64,000 nt of DNA from an uncultured Eubacteriaceae bacterium (GCA_945867155.1 CAMBHL010000001.1:248001-312000), one strand, 5' to 3'. Shown: positions 8,019 to 17,738, counted from the stretch's first letter. Notes: generated by a model not told the origin, from the letters alone. Made by a program: numbers and translations.

Positions 8019-8489
8019 TTACATTTCAAATTTCTTATGGATGTGAACCATCGCTTCTTTGGCTCTGTCCTTGTCGATTAAACAGCTGATTTTGATTTCA
8101 GAAGTTGAAATCGTCAGGATGTTGATGCCGAGTTCATAGAGCGCTTCAAAGAACTGGCTGGCGATGTCCGCGTTGGCCACAATGCCGGTTCCGACAATGG
8201 AAAGCTTGGCGACACCCTGGTCAAATTCAACTTTCTGGGCGCCGACATCGAAGGCAAACTTCTGAGACACTTCGACAGCTTTCTGCAGTTCGTCGACGTT
8301 GACAGTGAATGAAATATCGTTGACAGCCGTCCGGTTGACGTTCTGAACGATCATGTCGACGTGAATGTTCTGAGCAGCCAAGAACGAGAACAAACGGAAA
8401 GCGATCCCCGGCTTGTCCGGCACTTCCAAAATTGAAATTTTTGCGATGTCTTCGTCAAGGGCGATGCCCCGGATTAACACTTTTTCCAT
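8019..8489 (-). CDS. Aspartate kinase beta subunit from in-frame internal start
   Basis: Translation from ATG 8489 gives 156 residues beginning MEKVLIRGIALDEDIAKISI, exactly the start of the ACT-domain half. The internal ribosome site AAGGAGG (8507-8501) has 11 bases to the ATG, a little long but usable. Alpha2-beta2 aspartokinases with the beta chain encoded in frame inside alpha are established in Bacillus and Corynebacterium. The protein is not separately proven here. Confidence 0.65.
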   Translation of the reverse strand: MEKVLIRGIALDEDIAKISILEVPDKPGIAFRLFSFLAAQNIHVDMIVQNVNRTAVNDISFTVNVDELQKAVEVSQKFAFDVGAQKVEFDQGVAKLSIVGTGIVANADIASQFFEALYELGINILTISTSEIKISCLIDKDRAKEAMVHIHKKFEM

Positions 8490-9230
8490 GCGATTTACTT
8501 CCTCCTTGATCAAAGTCCCTGGATTGTCATTAAATGACGACCGGACCACCAATGGCAATTTATATTTTTCAGCCAGTTCAACTGAACGGGTATGGAGCAC
8601 CCCTGCGCCGAGACTGGCCATTTCCAAAACTTCCTTATACGAAATTTCGTCGATTTTTTTAGCATCCGGCACAATGCGCGGATCGGCGTCGTAAACGCCG
8701 TCGACATCCGTATAAATTTCACAGCTTTCGGCTTTTAAAGCGGCTGCGAGGGCAACAGCAGACGTATCCGATCCGCCTCGCCCGAGGGTCGTCACTTCGT
8801 CCCGGTCGTCGATTCCCTGAAAGCCGGCGACAATGACCACCTGATGGGATTCGATTTCCCGCTGCAAACGGCTCGTGTCAATGCCTTCGATACGAGCTTT
8901 CCGATGAACTTCCGAGGTCTTGATTCCGCACTGGGCACCGGTTAAAGAAATGACCGTGTGGCCGAGGGCCTGGATCGCCATCGCCAAAAGCGCAATGCTT
9001 TCCTGTTCACCGGTTGCCATGAGCACATCCAATTCCCGGCTCGGGGGGTTGGGGTTGATTGCCTTGGCCATTTCAACCAGATGATCCGTTTGTTTGCCCA
9101 TAGCCGAAACAACCACAACCATCTTTTTGCCCTGATCCGCCCGGTCGACGATTTGCTTTGCAACATGCTTAATGCGGTCGACGCTGCCAACAGATGTGCC
9201 GCCGTACTTCTGAACAATTAAATCTTTCAT
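8019..9230 (-). CDS. Aspartate kinase (alpha subunit; beta subunit made from an internal start)
   Basis: A 403-residue enzyme phosphorylating L-aspartate, the first step to threonine, methionine and lysine. The N-terminal VQKYGGTSVG holds the catalytic lysine; GRGGSDTSAVALAAAL and TDVDGVYDADPRI form the aspartate/ATP site. The last third holds two ACT domains for amino-acid feedback (GIAFRLFSFLAAQNIHVDMI; GINILTISTSEIKIS). Inside the gene an in-frame ATG at 8489 follows a strong AAGGAGG, predicting a separate 156-residue ACT-only beta subunit as in Bacillus aspartokinase II. The gene follows hom by 11 bases and is probably co-transcribed with it. Confidence 0.95.
   Translation of the reverse strand: MKDLIVQKYGGTSVGSVDRIKHVAKQIVDRADQGKKMVVVVSAMGKQTDHLVEMAKAINPNPPSRELDVLMATGEQESIALLAMAIQALGHTVISLTGAQCGIKTSEVHRKARIEGIDTSRLQREIESHQVVIVAGFQGIDDRDEVTTLGRGGSDTSAVALAAALKAESCEIYTDVDGVYDADPRIVPDAKKIDEISYKEVLEMASLGAGVLHTRSVELAEKYKLPLVVRSSFNDNPGTLIKEEVNRMEKVLIRGIALDEDIAKISILEVPDKPGIAFRLFSFLAAQNIHVDMIVQNVNRTAVNDISFTVNVDELQKAVEVSQKFAFDVGAQKVEFDQGVAKLSIVGTGIVANADIASQFFEALYELGINILTISTSEIKISCLIDKDRAKEAMVHIHKKFEM
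8501..8507 (-). promoter_or_regulatory. Internal Shine-Dalgarno site in the aspartokinase gene
   Basis: AAGGAGG on the minus strand lies in the linker between kinase and ACT domains, 11 bases before an in-frame ATG at the domain boundary. Confidence 0.65.
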
Positions 9231-9241
9231 CCGGCACCTGC

Positions 9242-10486
9242 TTATTCATAAATGCGGGCGTAGAATAATTTTGGCGTCCGTTCTTTCAATCTGCCGACCA
9301 GAGAATCAAAGACATCCGCCTGGATTTCCGATGTGGTAAAGAAAATGTCATCGCCGCTGACGACGATCTGCCCTCTGCCCTTATCAGCATCCATAACCGA
9401 CATGACATAGGCCATTTCGTCGTTGTTGGTGACATGCACTCTTAAATAATAGCGGCCGGAAAAACCGGAATTGCCCATCTTGTGCAGATCTTTATTTAAT
9501 GTCTTGTAGTGGGGGCGTCTTTCTTCTTTCAAACTGTTGATGATGTAGAGAACATCGCCCACTACGGCGTTAGCCGTTGCGTCTTTGCCGGCACCCTTGC
9601 CGTAAAACTGCAGCTCGCCGATCACGTCGCCTTTGATCGAAATGATGTTGAATTCCGAATCGACGTGGCCCATCATGGATCCATTGGGGAACAACACCGG
9701 TTCGACGGTCGTGTACACCTGGTTTTTGTTCAAAAGCTTGGAATGACCGAGGTATTTAATGACGTAGCCGATGGATTTCACCATTTCCACATCCACGGCT
9801 TCAACATCGGACAGCCCGCGTTTTTTAATATCTTCATCCCGGATAATGCCGCCGTAGGCCAAAGTCGAAAGGATCGCCAGCTTTCTCGAAACGTCGTAGC
9901 CTTCGATATCCGCTGTGGGATCAGCTTCAGCAAAGCCGATCTTCTGCGCCAGTTTCAGGGTATCGTCAAAATCAGCATTGTTTTCCGTCATCTTCGACAA
10001 AATGAAGTTCGTGGTCCCGTTCAAAATCCCTTTGATTTCATCGATATGGTTGATTTTCAGTTCTTCGTTTAAAGATCCGATAATGGGGATGCCGCCGCCG
10101 ACAGCCGCTTCATATCTTAAGAAAACATGGTGTTCATCCGCAATGGCATTGAGTTCTGCAAAGTATTCAGACAATACGGCTTTGCTGGCGGTGACCACGT
10201 TTTTGTCATGTTCCAGAGCCGTTTTGATCATTTTATATTCAAAATCCATGCCGCCTAAAAGGGAAACGACTATTTTGATTTCCGGATCGTTCATGATGAG
10301 ATCCGGGTTTGTCACAATTTCGCAGTGATGATCAGACGGGTCCACTTTTTTGTTAGGATCCCGGTCTAAGATCTTGGTGATGTAAACGGGTTCGTCCAGA
10401 TTATCTGCAAAGCGCCCTTTGTGAAGGTTGATGAGCTCGTAAACCCCTGAACCGATTGTTCCGAATCCAAGTAATGCAATATTCAC
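9242..10486 (-). CDS. hom: Homoserine dehydrogenase
   Basis: A 414-residue enzyme reducing aspartate semialdehyde to homoserine with NAD(P)H. The N-terminal Rossmann motif is ALLGFGTIGSGVYELI. The catalytic region is NGTTNFILSKMTENNADFDDTLKLAQKIGFAEADPTADIEGYD (shown here only by its two ends: NGTTNFILSKM and ADPTADIEGYD). A C-terminal ACT-like segment (YYLRVHVTNNDEMA) suggests threonine feedback. The start is GTG at 10486 preceded by ATGAGG. It is transcribed with aspartokinase and divergently from thrC, so the threonine genes form a two-way cluster. Confidence 0.95.
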   Translation of the reverse strand: MNIALLGFGTIGSGVYELINLHKGRFADNLDEPVYITKILDRDPNKKVDPSDHHCEIVTNPDLIMNDPEIKIVVSLLGGMDFEYKMIKTALEHDKNVVTASKAVLSEYFAELNAIADEHHVFLRYEAAVGGGIPIIGSLNEELKINHIDEIKGILNGTTNFILSKMTENNADFDDTLKLAQKIGFAEADPTADIEGYDVSRKLAILSTLAYGGIIRDEDIKKRGLSDVEAVDVEMVKSIGYVIKYLGHSKLLNKNQVYTTVEPVLFPNGSMMGHVDSEFNIISIKGDVIGELQFYGKGAGKDATANAVVGDVLYIINSLKEERRPHYKTLNKDLHKMGNSGFSGRYYLRVHVTNNDEMAYVMSVMDADKGRGQIVVSGDDIFFTTSEIQADVFDSLVGRLKERTPKLFYARIYE

Positions 10487-10545
10487 GGTATGACCTCATT
10501 TCTTGATTTTAAATACAACTTTTCACTTGTAATTCAATTTAAATC

Positions 10546-10575
10546 ATTCTATCATAGAAACAGATTACGTCGCAA
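10546..10575 (-). promoter_or_regulatory. hom: Promoter of hom-aspartokinase
   Basis: On the minus strand TTGCGA (10575-10570) and TAGAAT (10551-10546) are 18 bases apart, about 60 bases upstream of the GTG start. It is a moderate match only. Confidence 0.4.
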
Positions 10576-10620
10576 TTTTTTATTGCGTTTTTATTATTTT
10601 ATACTAGATGGAGGCGTTCT

Positions 10621-12138
10621 ATGCAAATCGACTACCGAGACCACTACGTCAGCACCCGCGGCCGTGAACAGAATATCACCGCTTCCCAGGCCATCATCGC
10701 CGGCCTGGCCAAAGACGGCGGATTATACGTTCCTTCTTTTATAAGGAACTGCCATTTTGACATTCAAAGCCTGATGTCCAAAACCTACTCAGAGCTCGCC
10801 CAAACCCTCTTTGAAGCGTTTCTCGACGACTTCAGCCCTGAACAGATCAAAGTCTGTGTCCACGGTGCCTATCAAACCGGGCTGTTTGACGATGCAAAAT
10901 GCCCGGTAAAAGTTCAAAAGGCCAAAGACCGCTATTTCCTTGAACTTTACCACGGTCCGACCTGTGCTTTCAAAGATATGGCGCTGACGATTCTGCCCCA
11001 TTTCATGACAAAAGCCGTCGATATTCAAAACGTCAACCGCGAAATCATCATCCTGACCGCCACTTCCGGCGATACGGGCAAGGCAGCGCTTTCCGGATTC
11101 TGCGACGTGCCGGGCATTGACATCATCGTCTACTACCCGAAAGACGGCGTTTCCGCTGTTCAGGAAAAGCAGATGTTAACCCAGGGCGGAAAAAACACCT
11201 GCGTCGTCGGCGTTCGCGGCAATTTCGACGATACCCAGAACGGCGTCAAAAAGATCTTCTCGGATCAGGCGCTCAACGCCAAACTTGAAGACCAGGGCTT
11301 TCTGCTCTCTTCTGCCAATTCGATCAATATCGGCCGTCTGCTGCCTCAGGTGGTCTACTATTATTACAGCTACTGCGAACTGGTCCGCAATGACGCCATT
11401 CAATGCGGCGATCCCGTCAATTTTGTCGTGCCAACCGGCAATTTCGGCGACATTTTAGCCGGCTATTACGCGGCCTTGACAGGACTTCCGGTTCACCGTC
11501 TGATTTGCGCTTCAAACGCCAACCGCGTCCTAACGGATTTCTTTGAAACCGGCGAATACAACCGCAACCGCGATTTTTACAAGACCATGTCACCGTCGAT
11601 GGACATCCTCATTTCAAGCAACCTTGAACGCCTGCTTTACGACGTCTCAAAAGATACCGACCAGGTGTCCGACTGGATGGCCACCCTTCAGGAAGACGGG
11701 CACTACACCATACCCGAAGCCATCAAAGCCAAAACCCGCAAAATTTTCTGGGGCGGATGCGCAGACGAAACCCAAACGGCTCAGACCATCGCTGATATGT
11801 TTAAAAAGCATCATTATCTCATCGACCCTCACACCGCCGTCGCCAGCCACGTTTACGATGAATATCTCAAAAATACAGCAGATGAAACGACGACGGTGGT
11901 GCTGTCCACGGCAAGTCCCTACAAATTTGCCAACCACGTCTACCGCAGCATTTTCGGCGAAATTCCTGAAGGCCTTAACGACTTTGACGTGCTGTCGGCC
12001 TTGTCCGCCGCGACAGATACAGCAGTTCCAAAGCCCCTGGCTGATCTGGCCAACCGGCCAAACCGCCACAACCAGGTCTGCAGTGTGAACGAAATGGACC
12101 GCTCTTTACAGGATTTTCTGACCCGAATTAAAGCATAA
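10621..12138 (+). CDS. thrC: Threonine synthase
   Basis: A 505-residue PLP enzyme turning O-phosphohomoserine into L-threonine. The Schiff-base lysine is in HGPTCAFKDMA, the phosphate-binding loop is TATSGDTGKAAL, and VVPTGNFGDILAGYYA is another family block. The length and the N-terminal YVSTRG segment fit the longer class found in E. coli and yeast. A TGGAGGCG site precedes the ATG. The homoserine kinase gene follows after 27 bases, so both act in turn on homoserine from the divergent hom gene. Confidence 0.96.
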   Translation: MQIDYRDHYVSTRGREQNITASQAIIAGLAKDGGLYVPSFIRNCHFDIQSLMSKTYSELAQTLFEAFLDDFSPEQIKVCVHGAYQTGLFDDAKCPVKVQKAKDRYFLELYHGPTCAFKDMALTILPHFMTKAVDIQNVNREIIILTATSGDTGKAALSGFCDVPGIDIIVYYPKDGVSAVQEKQMLTQGGKNTCVVGVRGNFDDTQNGVKKIFSDQALNAKLEDQGFLLSSANSINIGRLLPQVVYYYYSYCELVRNDAIQCGDPVNFVVPTGNFGDILAGYYAALTGLPVHRLICASNANRVLTDFFETGEYNRNRDFYKTMSPSMDILISSNLERLLYDVSKDTDQVSDWMATLQEDGHYTIPEAIKAKTRKIFWGGCADETQTAQTIADMFKKHHYLIDPHTAVASHVYDEYLKNTADETTTVVLSTASPYKFANHVYRSIFGEIPEGLNDFDVLSALSAATDTAVPKPLADLANRPNRHNQVCSVNEMDRSLQDFLTRIKA

Positions 12139-12165
12139 GACTTCAAAGCAAAGGACCTGATCATC

Positions 12166-13101
12166 ATGCATCATTCCAATCATTCTTCTCATCCGGCTGT
12201 CCGCGTCACAGTCCCCGGCACCTCTGCCAACATTGGTCCGGGGTTCGACGCTTTCGGCCTCGCGTTCAATCTCTATAACGTCTTTACCTTCAAAGAAAAA
12301 GATGACGGCAAACTGACCATCCGCGGCGTGCCCCGAAAATACCAGGGCACAAACAACCTCGTCTACCGGGCCATGCAGCGCGTCTTTAAACGCGTCCATT
12401 ACTATCCAAAGGGCCTTTATATCCACACCGAAACCAACGTCCCAGTGAGCCGCGGTCTGGGTTCTTCTGCGACGTGCATCGTGGGCGGACTGGTCGGTGC
12501 CAACGCGCTGTGCCACAGCCCACTGTCTCAAAATGAATTGTTCGATATAGCCGTCGCCATGGAAGGCCATCCGGACAACATTGCGCCGGCCATGTTCGGC
12601 GGCTTGGTCTGTTCCATCGGCGCCGGCCGCCACTTTCAATACATCAAAAAGGAAGTTGCGGACTGCTTTGCCTTTCATCTTATCGTGCCGAATTTTGAAT
12701 TGTCGACCAAAGCCTCCCGGGCCGCGCTGCCGGACGAAATTTCAAGACAGGACGGCGTTTTCAATGTTGCCCACGCCACCATGACGTATCTGGCTTTATC
12801 CGACGGGCGCCCGGATATTTTAAAGAACAGCATGAAGGACAAGCTTCACGAACCTTACCGCAAGCCCCTCATCCGATCTTTTGATAAAGTGAAAAAGACC
12901 GCTTTGGATTTTGGCGCGCTCGGGGTCTCCATTTCAGGCGCCGGCCCCACTATCCTCGCCATCACCCGCCAGAACAACCTCTCGCCTTTTTCTGAAAAGA
13001 TGCAGAACTTTTTGGCCGAGGCGGAACCCCAGTGGCGGTATTTTGATTTAAAACCCGAAAACGAGGGAACGAAAATCGAATTTAATGTCAAAATCAATTG
13101 A
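12166..13101 (+). CDS. thrB: Homoserine kinase
   Basis: A 311-residue GHMP-family kinase phosphorylating homoserine for ThrC. It shows the N-terminal PGTSANIGPGFDAFGLA, the ATP loop PVSRGLGSSATCIVGG, and the C-terminal GVSISGAGPTILAI. An AAAGGACC site precedes the ATG. The order thrC-thrB is reversed compared with the E. coli operon. Confidence 0.96.
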   Translation: MHHSNHSSHPAVRVTVPGTSANIGPGFDAFGLAFNLYNVFTFKEKDDGKLTIRGVPRKYQGTNNLVYRAMQRVFKRVHYYPKGLYIHTETNVPVSRGLGSSATCIVGGLVGANALCHSPLSQNELFDIAVAMEGHPDNIAPAMFGGLVCSIGAGRHFQYIKKEVADCFAFHLIVPNFELSTKASRAALPDEISRQDGVFNVAHATMTYLALSDGRPDILKNSMKDKLHEPYRKPLIRSFDKVKKTALDFGALGVSISGAGPTILAITRQNNLSPFSEKMQNFLAEAEPQWRYFDLKPENEGTKIEFNVKIN

Positions 13102-13139
13102 CAGCCCTTCTGGTATTTAATTTTTTATATAATCAAGGG

Positions 13140-13167
13140 TTGTACTCGTCTTTTTTTCTGATATAAT
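13140..13167 (+). promoter_or_regulatory. purC: Probable purC promoter
   Basis: TTGTAC (13140-13145) and TATAAT (13162-13167) are spaced by 16 bases and lie 33 bases before the purC start. An earlier TTGACA at about 13098 has no well-placed -10 box. Confidence 0.5.
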
Positions 13168-13200
13168 CAGTGTGATTTTGAAAGTTACAGGAGGCTTTTC

Positions 13201-14073
13201 ATGAAAACATACCAGCCAGTCAAAGAAGGCAAAGTCCGGGAAATTTACGACATCGGCGATGCCCTGGTCATGGTCGCAACCGACCGTATCTCTGCCTTTG
13301 ATGTCATTTTAAAAAATCAAGTCAAAAAAAAGGGAACCGTTCTGACCCAGATGTCAAAATTCTGGTTTAATTATACAAAGGATATTATCGACAACCACAT
13401 GCTCTCTGTCGATGTCCACGACATGCCGGAATTTTTCCAGGCGCCGCAGTTCGACGGCAACAGCATGCTCTGCAAAAAATTAAAGATGCTGCCGATCGAA
13501 TGCATTGTCCGCGGCTACATTACAGGCAGCGGCTGGAAGAGCTATCAGGAAAACGGCACCGTCTGTGGCATCAAACTGCCAGGCGGTTTAAAAGAATGCG
13601 ATAAATTATTAGAACCCATTTATACGCCGAGCACTAAAGCTGAACTCGGCGATCACGACGAAAATATCAGCTACGAACAGAGCATCGACGTTCTCGAAAA
13701 ACAATTTCCGGGACACGGCGAAGCCTACGCCAAGGCCCTTCGGGACAACACCATTGCCCTGTACAAAAAATGTGCTGACTACGCACTCTCTAAAGGGATC
13801 ATCATCGCGGATACCAAATTTGAATTCGGCCTCGATGAAAACGGCAAGCTCGTCCTCGGAGACGAAATGCTCACACCGGACAGCAGCCGCTTCTGGCCTC
13901 TGGAAGGCTACAAGCCTGGCCAAAGCCAGCCTTCATTCGACAAGCAGTTTGTCCGCGATTGGCTGAAAGCCCATCCCGACTCCGACTACAATCTTCCCCA
14001 GGATGTCATCGACAAAACCATCACTAAATACAAAGACGCCTATCACATGCTGACCGGTGAAACCATCGATTAA
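13201..14073 (+). CDS. purC: Phosphoribosylaminoimidazole-succinocarboxamide synthase
   Basis: A 290-residue SAICAR synthetase that joins aspartate to CAIR in purine synthesis. Typical blocks are GKVREIYDIGD, ATDRISAFDVIL, IECIVRGYITGSGW and GDEMLTPDSSRFWP. A GGAGG site precedes the ATG. It stands alone with its own promoter and terminator, not in a large pur operon. The length is at the upper end for the bacterial enzyme. Confidence 0.97.
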   Translation: MKTYQPVKEGKVREIYDIGDALVMVATDRISAFDVILKNQVKKKGTVLTQMSKFWFNYTKDIIDNHMLSVDVHDMPEFFQAPQFDGNSMLCKKLKMLPIECIVRGYITGSGWKSYQENGTVCGIKLPGGLKECDKLLEPIYTPSTKAELGDHDENISYEQSIDVLEKQFPGHGEAYAKALRDNTIALYKKCADYALSKGIIIADTKFEFGLDENGKLVLGDEMLTPDSSRFWPLEGYKPGQSQPSFDKQFVRDWLKAHPDSDYNLPQDVIDKTITKYKDAYHMLTGETID

Positions 14074-14082
14074 TTTTAAATT

Positions 14083-14123
14083 AAAAAAAGCTTTGACTGC
14101 CATTTGCAGCCAAAGCTTTTTTT
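14083..14123. terminator. Bidirectional terminator between purC and ribH
   Basis: 14087-14100 pairs with 14106-14119 (one mismatch), with A and T runs on the two sides. It fits both convergent transcripts. Confidence 0.85.
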
Positions 14124-14136
14124 ATGATGAGATGCT

Positions 14137-14604
14137 TTAAGCGTCAATTTGATGAATCAAGTTGACCATTTCAATCGCCGAGCACGCGACATCGTAGCCT
14201 TTGTTACCGGCTTTTGTGCCTGCGCGTTCGACCGCCTGTTCGATGTTTTCGGTGGTCAGTACGCCAAAGAGAACCGGGATCCCTGTCTTTAAGCTGACCT
14301 GGGCAATGCCCTTGCTCGCTTCGTTGCAGACGTAGTCGTAATGACTGGTTGCGCCGCGGATCACGCTGCCCAGACAGATGACCGCGTCGTATTTTCCGGA
14401 TTCTGCAAATTTCTGCGCAATGATCGGAATTTCAAAGGCACCTGGAACCCAGGCAATATCGATGGCATCGTCTTCGACGCCGTGGCGGATGAGGGCATCC
14501 TGAGCCCCTGACACCAGTTTGGAGACGATGAATTCATTAAAACGCGCCGCAACGATGGCGACTTTCATTTCCTGTGCAACAACTTTACCTTCTAATTTAT
14601 GCAT
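14137..14604 (-). CDS. ribH: 6,7-dimethyl-8-ribityllumazine synthase
   Basis: A 155-residue protein that condenses the ArP pyrimidine with dihydroxybutanone phosphate to lumazine, the penultimate step to riboflavin. Diagnostic segments are [38 protein letters not shown] and [23 protein letters not shown] (ends only: [11 protein letters not shown]). It usually assembles as a 60-mer or pentamer. It is the last gene of the ribDEAH operon. Confidence 0.97.
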   Translation of the reverse strand: MHKLEGKVVAQEMKVAIVAARFNEFIVSKLVSGAQDALIRHGVEDDAIDIAWVPGAFEIPIIAQKFAESGKYDAVICLGSVIRGATSHYDYVCNEASKGIAQVSLKTGIPVLFGVLTTENIEQAVERAGTKAGNKGYDVACSAIEMVNLIHQIDA

Positions 14605-14637
14605 GATTTTTACCTCTTTTCAATATATTTTATCTTT

Positions 14638-15915
14638 TTATTTGTCAGTTTCTGCCTTGTCCCGTTCCTTCTGGCTGAAGCTGATGGGATAGGCGTGAAC
14701 GTGATGATCGTGTTCGTAATGGGTCATGTGGTGCATCCGTTCCTGTTTCGTCATCAGATAATTGTAGTCGTAGGGCTGAGCCTGAATCTGAATCGGCACC
14801 CGTTCTTCTATGGTGATGCCGTATCCCGAAAGTCCCGTGATTTTCTGGGGGTTGTTGGTCAAAAGTCTCAGCCGTTTTGCGCCGAGATCCCGGAGAATCT
14901 GTGCGCCGACCCCATAATCTCTCAAATCCGGCGGAAACCCTAATTTAATATTGGCTTCCACGGTATCGTAGCCTTGTTCCTGAAGAGCATAAGCTTTGAT
15001 TTTATTGATCAGTCCGATGCCCCGGCCTTCCTGACGCAGGTAGACCAAAACGCCCCGGCCTTCTTCTGCGATCTGACGCATCGCCTGATGAAGCTGATCG
15101 CCGCAATCGCAGCGTTCCGACGCGAAAACATCGCCGGTCAAGCATTCCGAATGGACCCGGCAGAGCACCGGTTCGCCGTTGCCGACATCCCCCATGGTCA
15201 GTGCCACATGATGTTCTCCGTTGATCTTATTGCAGTAGCCGTAAATCTTGAAAGTGCCGTAATCGGTCGGCAGCTTCGCTTCCGCTTCCCGCACCATGAT
15301 CGTGTCGTGCTGCACACGGTACTTGATCAAATCGTCGATGGTCACGACGGTAAAATCGTGTTCTCCCGCCAGTTCCAAAAGTTCCTGGGTGCGCATCATG
15401 GTGCCGTCATCCCGCATGATTTCGCAGCAGAGTCCCACCGGCTTGAGGCCGGCGATTTTCATAAGGTCGACCGTCGCTTCCGTGTGGCCGCCCCTGGTCA
15501 AAACTCCGCCGGATCTCGCCTGAAGAGGAAACATGTGCCCCGGACGTCTGAACATTTCGGGCTTCACATCGTCCGCCACCGTGGCAATGGCCGTCATCGA
15601 ACGTTCATAGGCTGAAATGCCGGTCGTCGTGTCGACATGGTCGATGGACACCGTAAACGCTGTGCTGTGATTGTCCGTATTATCTTCCACCATCTGGGGC
15701 AGATCCAGTTTCTGGCACCATTCCCGGCTCATCGGCATGCAGATGAGTCCTTTGGCTTCGCTGGCCATCATGTTGATATTTTCCGGGGTGGCAAATTCTG
15801 CCGCGCAGATCATATCTCCTTCGTTTTCCCGGTCCGGGTCGTCGATACAGAGAATGATCTTGCCGTCTCTTAAATCCTGTGCCGCCTGCTCAATGGTTCC
15901 AATTTCTTTTTTCAT
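14638..15915 (-). CDS. ribBA: Bifunctional DHBP synthase / GTP cyclohydrolase II
   Basis: A 425-residue fusion. The N-terminal half (about 1-200) is 3,4-dihydroxy-2-butanone-4-phosphate synthase with [12 protein letters not shown] and GHTEATVDL. The C-terminal half is GTP cyclohydrolase II with its three zinc cysteines in [15 protein letters not shown] and the RQEGRGIGL loop. It supplies both starting materials for lumazine. A histidine- and lysine-rich tail (about 30 residues) is likely disordered. It lies third in the operon, 24 bases after ribE. Confidence 0.97.
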   Translation of the reverse strand: MKKEIGTIEQAAQDLRDGKIILCIDDPDRENEGDMICAAEFATPENINMMASEAKGLICMPMSREWCQKLDLPQMVEDNTDNHSTAFTVSIDHVDTTTGISAYERSMTAIATVADDVKPEMFRRPGHMFPLQARSGGVLTRGGHTEATVDLMKIAGLKPVGLCCEIMRDDGTMMRTQELLELAGEHDFTVVTIDDLIKYRVQHDTIMVREAEAKLPTDYGTFKIYGYCNKINGEHHVALTMGDVGNGEPVLCRVHSECLTGDVFASERCDCGDQLHQAMRQIAEEGRGVLVYLRQEGRGIGLINKIKAYALQEQGYDTVEANIKLGFPPDLRDYGVGAQILRDLGAKRLRLLTNNPQKITGLSGYGITIEERVPIQIQAQPYDYNYLMTKQERMHHMTHYEHDHHVHAYPISFSQKERDKAETDK

Positions 15916-15939
15916 TTTTGCCTCTCGTAAATTTAGTCC

Positions 15940-16605
15940 TTATTTTTGATAGCCGCATTGTTCTAAAAAATCCAGCGTCAGTCCTTCATTCTGGCTGTTT
16001 TCGGGCTGAGTTTTGAAATGATTGTCACACCATTTTTGAATGTATTTGCCCACCATGTCGCATTCCAGGTTGACCGCATCCCCGATCTTTTTCGTTCCCA
16101 GCGACGTCACTTCCAGGGTATGGGGAATGATGGAGACGTCAAAACTTTTGAGGCCGACACTGGCCACTGTCAGGCTGATGCCAGAAAGGGCAATCGATCC
16201 CTTTTCGACAATCCCCTCTAAAACCGGCGGGGCAGTTTCAATGGTGTACCACACCGCGTTGTCATCCCGGCGCCTGTCGGTGATGATCCCGACGCCGTCA
16301 ATGTGGCCGGCGACCATATGGCCGTCAAAACGGCCGTTTGCTGGCATGGCGCGTTCCAAATTCACCTTGTCTCCGGCTTTGAGTTTTCCCAGAGCGCTGC
16401 GGTTCAACGTTTCGGCCATCACATCTGCTGTGAAATACCGGCTGCCGACGGTCGTCGCCGTAAGGCAGACCCCGTCGGTCATGATGCTGTCGCCGATCTT
16501 GGTTTGTTCCAGCACGTCATGGCAGCCGATAGTCAAAATGCAGGATTTTGCGCCTTTTTTAACGCTCTGGATCGTTCCAACTTCTTCTACGATGCCTGTA
16601 AACAT
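15940..16605 (-). CDS. ribE: Riboflavin synthase alpha chain
   Basis: A 221-residue enzyme that dismutates two lumazines into riboflavin. Two tandem lumazine-binding barrels are visible: MFTGIVEEVGTI with DSIMTDGVCLTAT in the first, and MVAGHIDGVG with GSIALSGISLTVA in the second. It is second in the operon behind ribD. Confidence 0.96.
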   Translation of the reverse strand: MFTGIVEEVGTIQSVKKGAKSCILTIGCHDVLEQTKIGDSIMTDGVCLTATTVGSRYFTADVMAETLNRSALGKLKAGDKVNLERAMPANGRFDGHMVAGHIDGVGIITDRRRDDNAVWYTIETAPPVLEGIVEKGSIALSGISLTVASVGLKSFDVSIIPHTLEVTSLGTKKIGDAVNLECDMVGKYIQKWCDNHFKTQPENSQNEGLTLDFLEQCGYQK

Positions 16606-16619
16606 CTCTCGTTCCTTTC

Positions 16620-17738
16620 TTATTTTCCATAAACCGGATAACCCGTCATGCAGATATCCGGCCCGTATTGTCTGTACGCTGCACGTTCAAATTGAATGGC
16701 CTGGCTCATTTTTTTAACGCCCTGTCCCCCAACGGGCGATTTCGCGTTTTCGCCGCCGACGATTTTCGGCGCGATAAAAACATGAACTTTACTGACGAGA
16801 TGCGCGGCAAAGGCGTCGGCCATTAGGGTTCCCCCACCTTCGAGGAGGATACCGTCCACTTCCCGCTCTGCCAGCATTTTCATCGCCTGATTCAAATCGA
16901 CGTGTCCATCTGCATTTAACCCGCACGAAAGCACTTCAACGCCTTGTTCTTCAAGGGTCTGTTGCTTTTGGGGGTCAATGTCAGGTCCTGCCAATACCCA
17001 AGTCGGAATATCGCTTGCAGTTTGCACCAATTTTGAATGCATCGGAATTCGAAGATGGGTGTCGCAGATGAGACGAATCGGATCGACCCCAGATTCAATC
17101 CGGCAGTTGAGCATCGGATCGTCCTGAAGGACGGTGCCAATGCCGCACATGATGCCCTTGTAATGTTTCCGAAGGCGGTGAACCTCTTTAAGAGACGCGT
17201 CGCTGCTGATCCACTTTGCATCTCCCGTCGCCGTGGCGATTTTGCCGTCGGCCGTCATCGCGTATTTGGCATCGACAAAGGGCAGATGCGCCGTCATATA
17301 ATGCTCAAACACTTCGTTTAAGGCGTGGCATTCAGCTTCGAGAAGCCCCGTTTTGACTTCAATGCCCGCTTCCCGGAGCAGGCGCACCCCTTTTCCGGAA
17401 ACAATGGGATTGACATCCATTGCCCCAACGAAAACCCGGGCAATTTGCTTCTCAATGATGATATCCGTGCACGGCGGGGTTCTCCCTGTGTGGCAGCAGG
17501 GTTCCAGCGTCACATATAAATCGGCGCCCGCCGGGTCTTCTGTACAGTGCAGCAGCGCGTTGCGTTCCGCGTGGAAGCCACCAATGTGTTCGTGAAACCC
17601 TCCAGAGATGATCCGGCCGTCTTTGACCACCACGCAGCCCACCATCGGGTTCGGCGAAGTCCGGCCTTCCCCCCGCTTCGCGAGTGCCAAAGCCCTGCGC
17701 ATCATTTTTTCTTGAAATGCTTCTTCCTGTGTGTCCAT
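16620..17738 (-). CDS. ribD: Bifunctional riboflavin deaminase/reductase
   Basis: A 372-residue fusion. The N-terminal deaminase has the zinc motif HAERNALLH and PCCHTGRTPPC; the C-terminal reductase (from about residue 150) has KYAMTADGKIA and LLEGGGTLMADAF. It deaminates and reduces the pyrimidine intermediate of the riboflavin pathway. A strong AGAAAGGA site precedes the ATG. It is first in the operon behind an FMN riboswitch. Confidence 0.97.
   Translation of the reverse strand: MDTQEEAFQEKMMRRALALAKRGEGRTSPNPMVGCVVVKDGRIISGGFHEHIGGFHAERNALLHCTEDPAGADLYVTLEPCCHTGRTPPCTDIIIEKQIARVFVGAMDVNPIVSGKGVRLLREAGIEVKTGLLEAECHALNEVFEHYMTAHLPFVDAKYAMTADGKIATATGDAKWISSDASLKEVHRLRKHYKGIMCGIGTVLQDDPMLNCRIESGVDPIRLICDTHLRIPMHSKLVQTASDIPTWVLAGPDIDPQKQQTLEEQGVEVLSCGLNADGHVDLNQAMKMLAEREVDGILLEGGGTLMADAFAAHLVSKVHVFIAPKIVGGENAKSPVGGQGVKKMSQAIQFERAAYRQYGPDICMTGYPVYGK

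Noticed and set aside
10571-10600. Terminator-like hairpin CGCAAT/ATTGCG before thrC
   Set aside because: The stem has only six base pairs with a T loop, and overlaps the likely hom promoter. Too weak to call an attenuator, and no T-box or threonine-rich leader peptide is visible.
13098-13135. TTGACA near 13098 as a second purC promoter
   Set aside because: The nearest TATAAT is 24 bases away, too far for a normal spacer.
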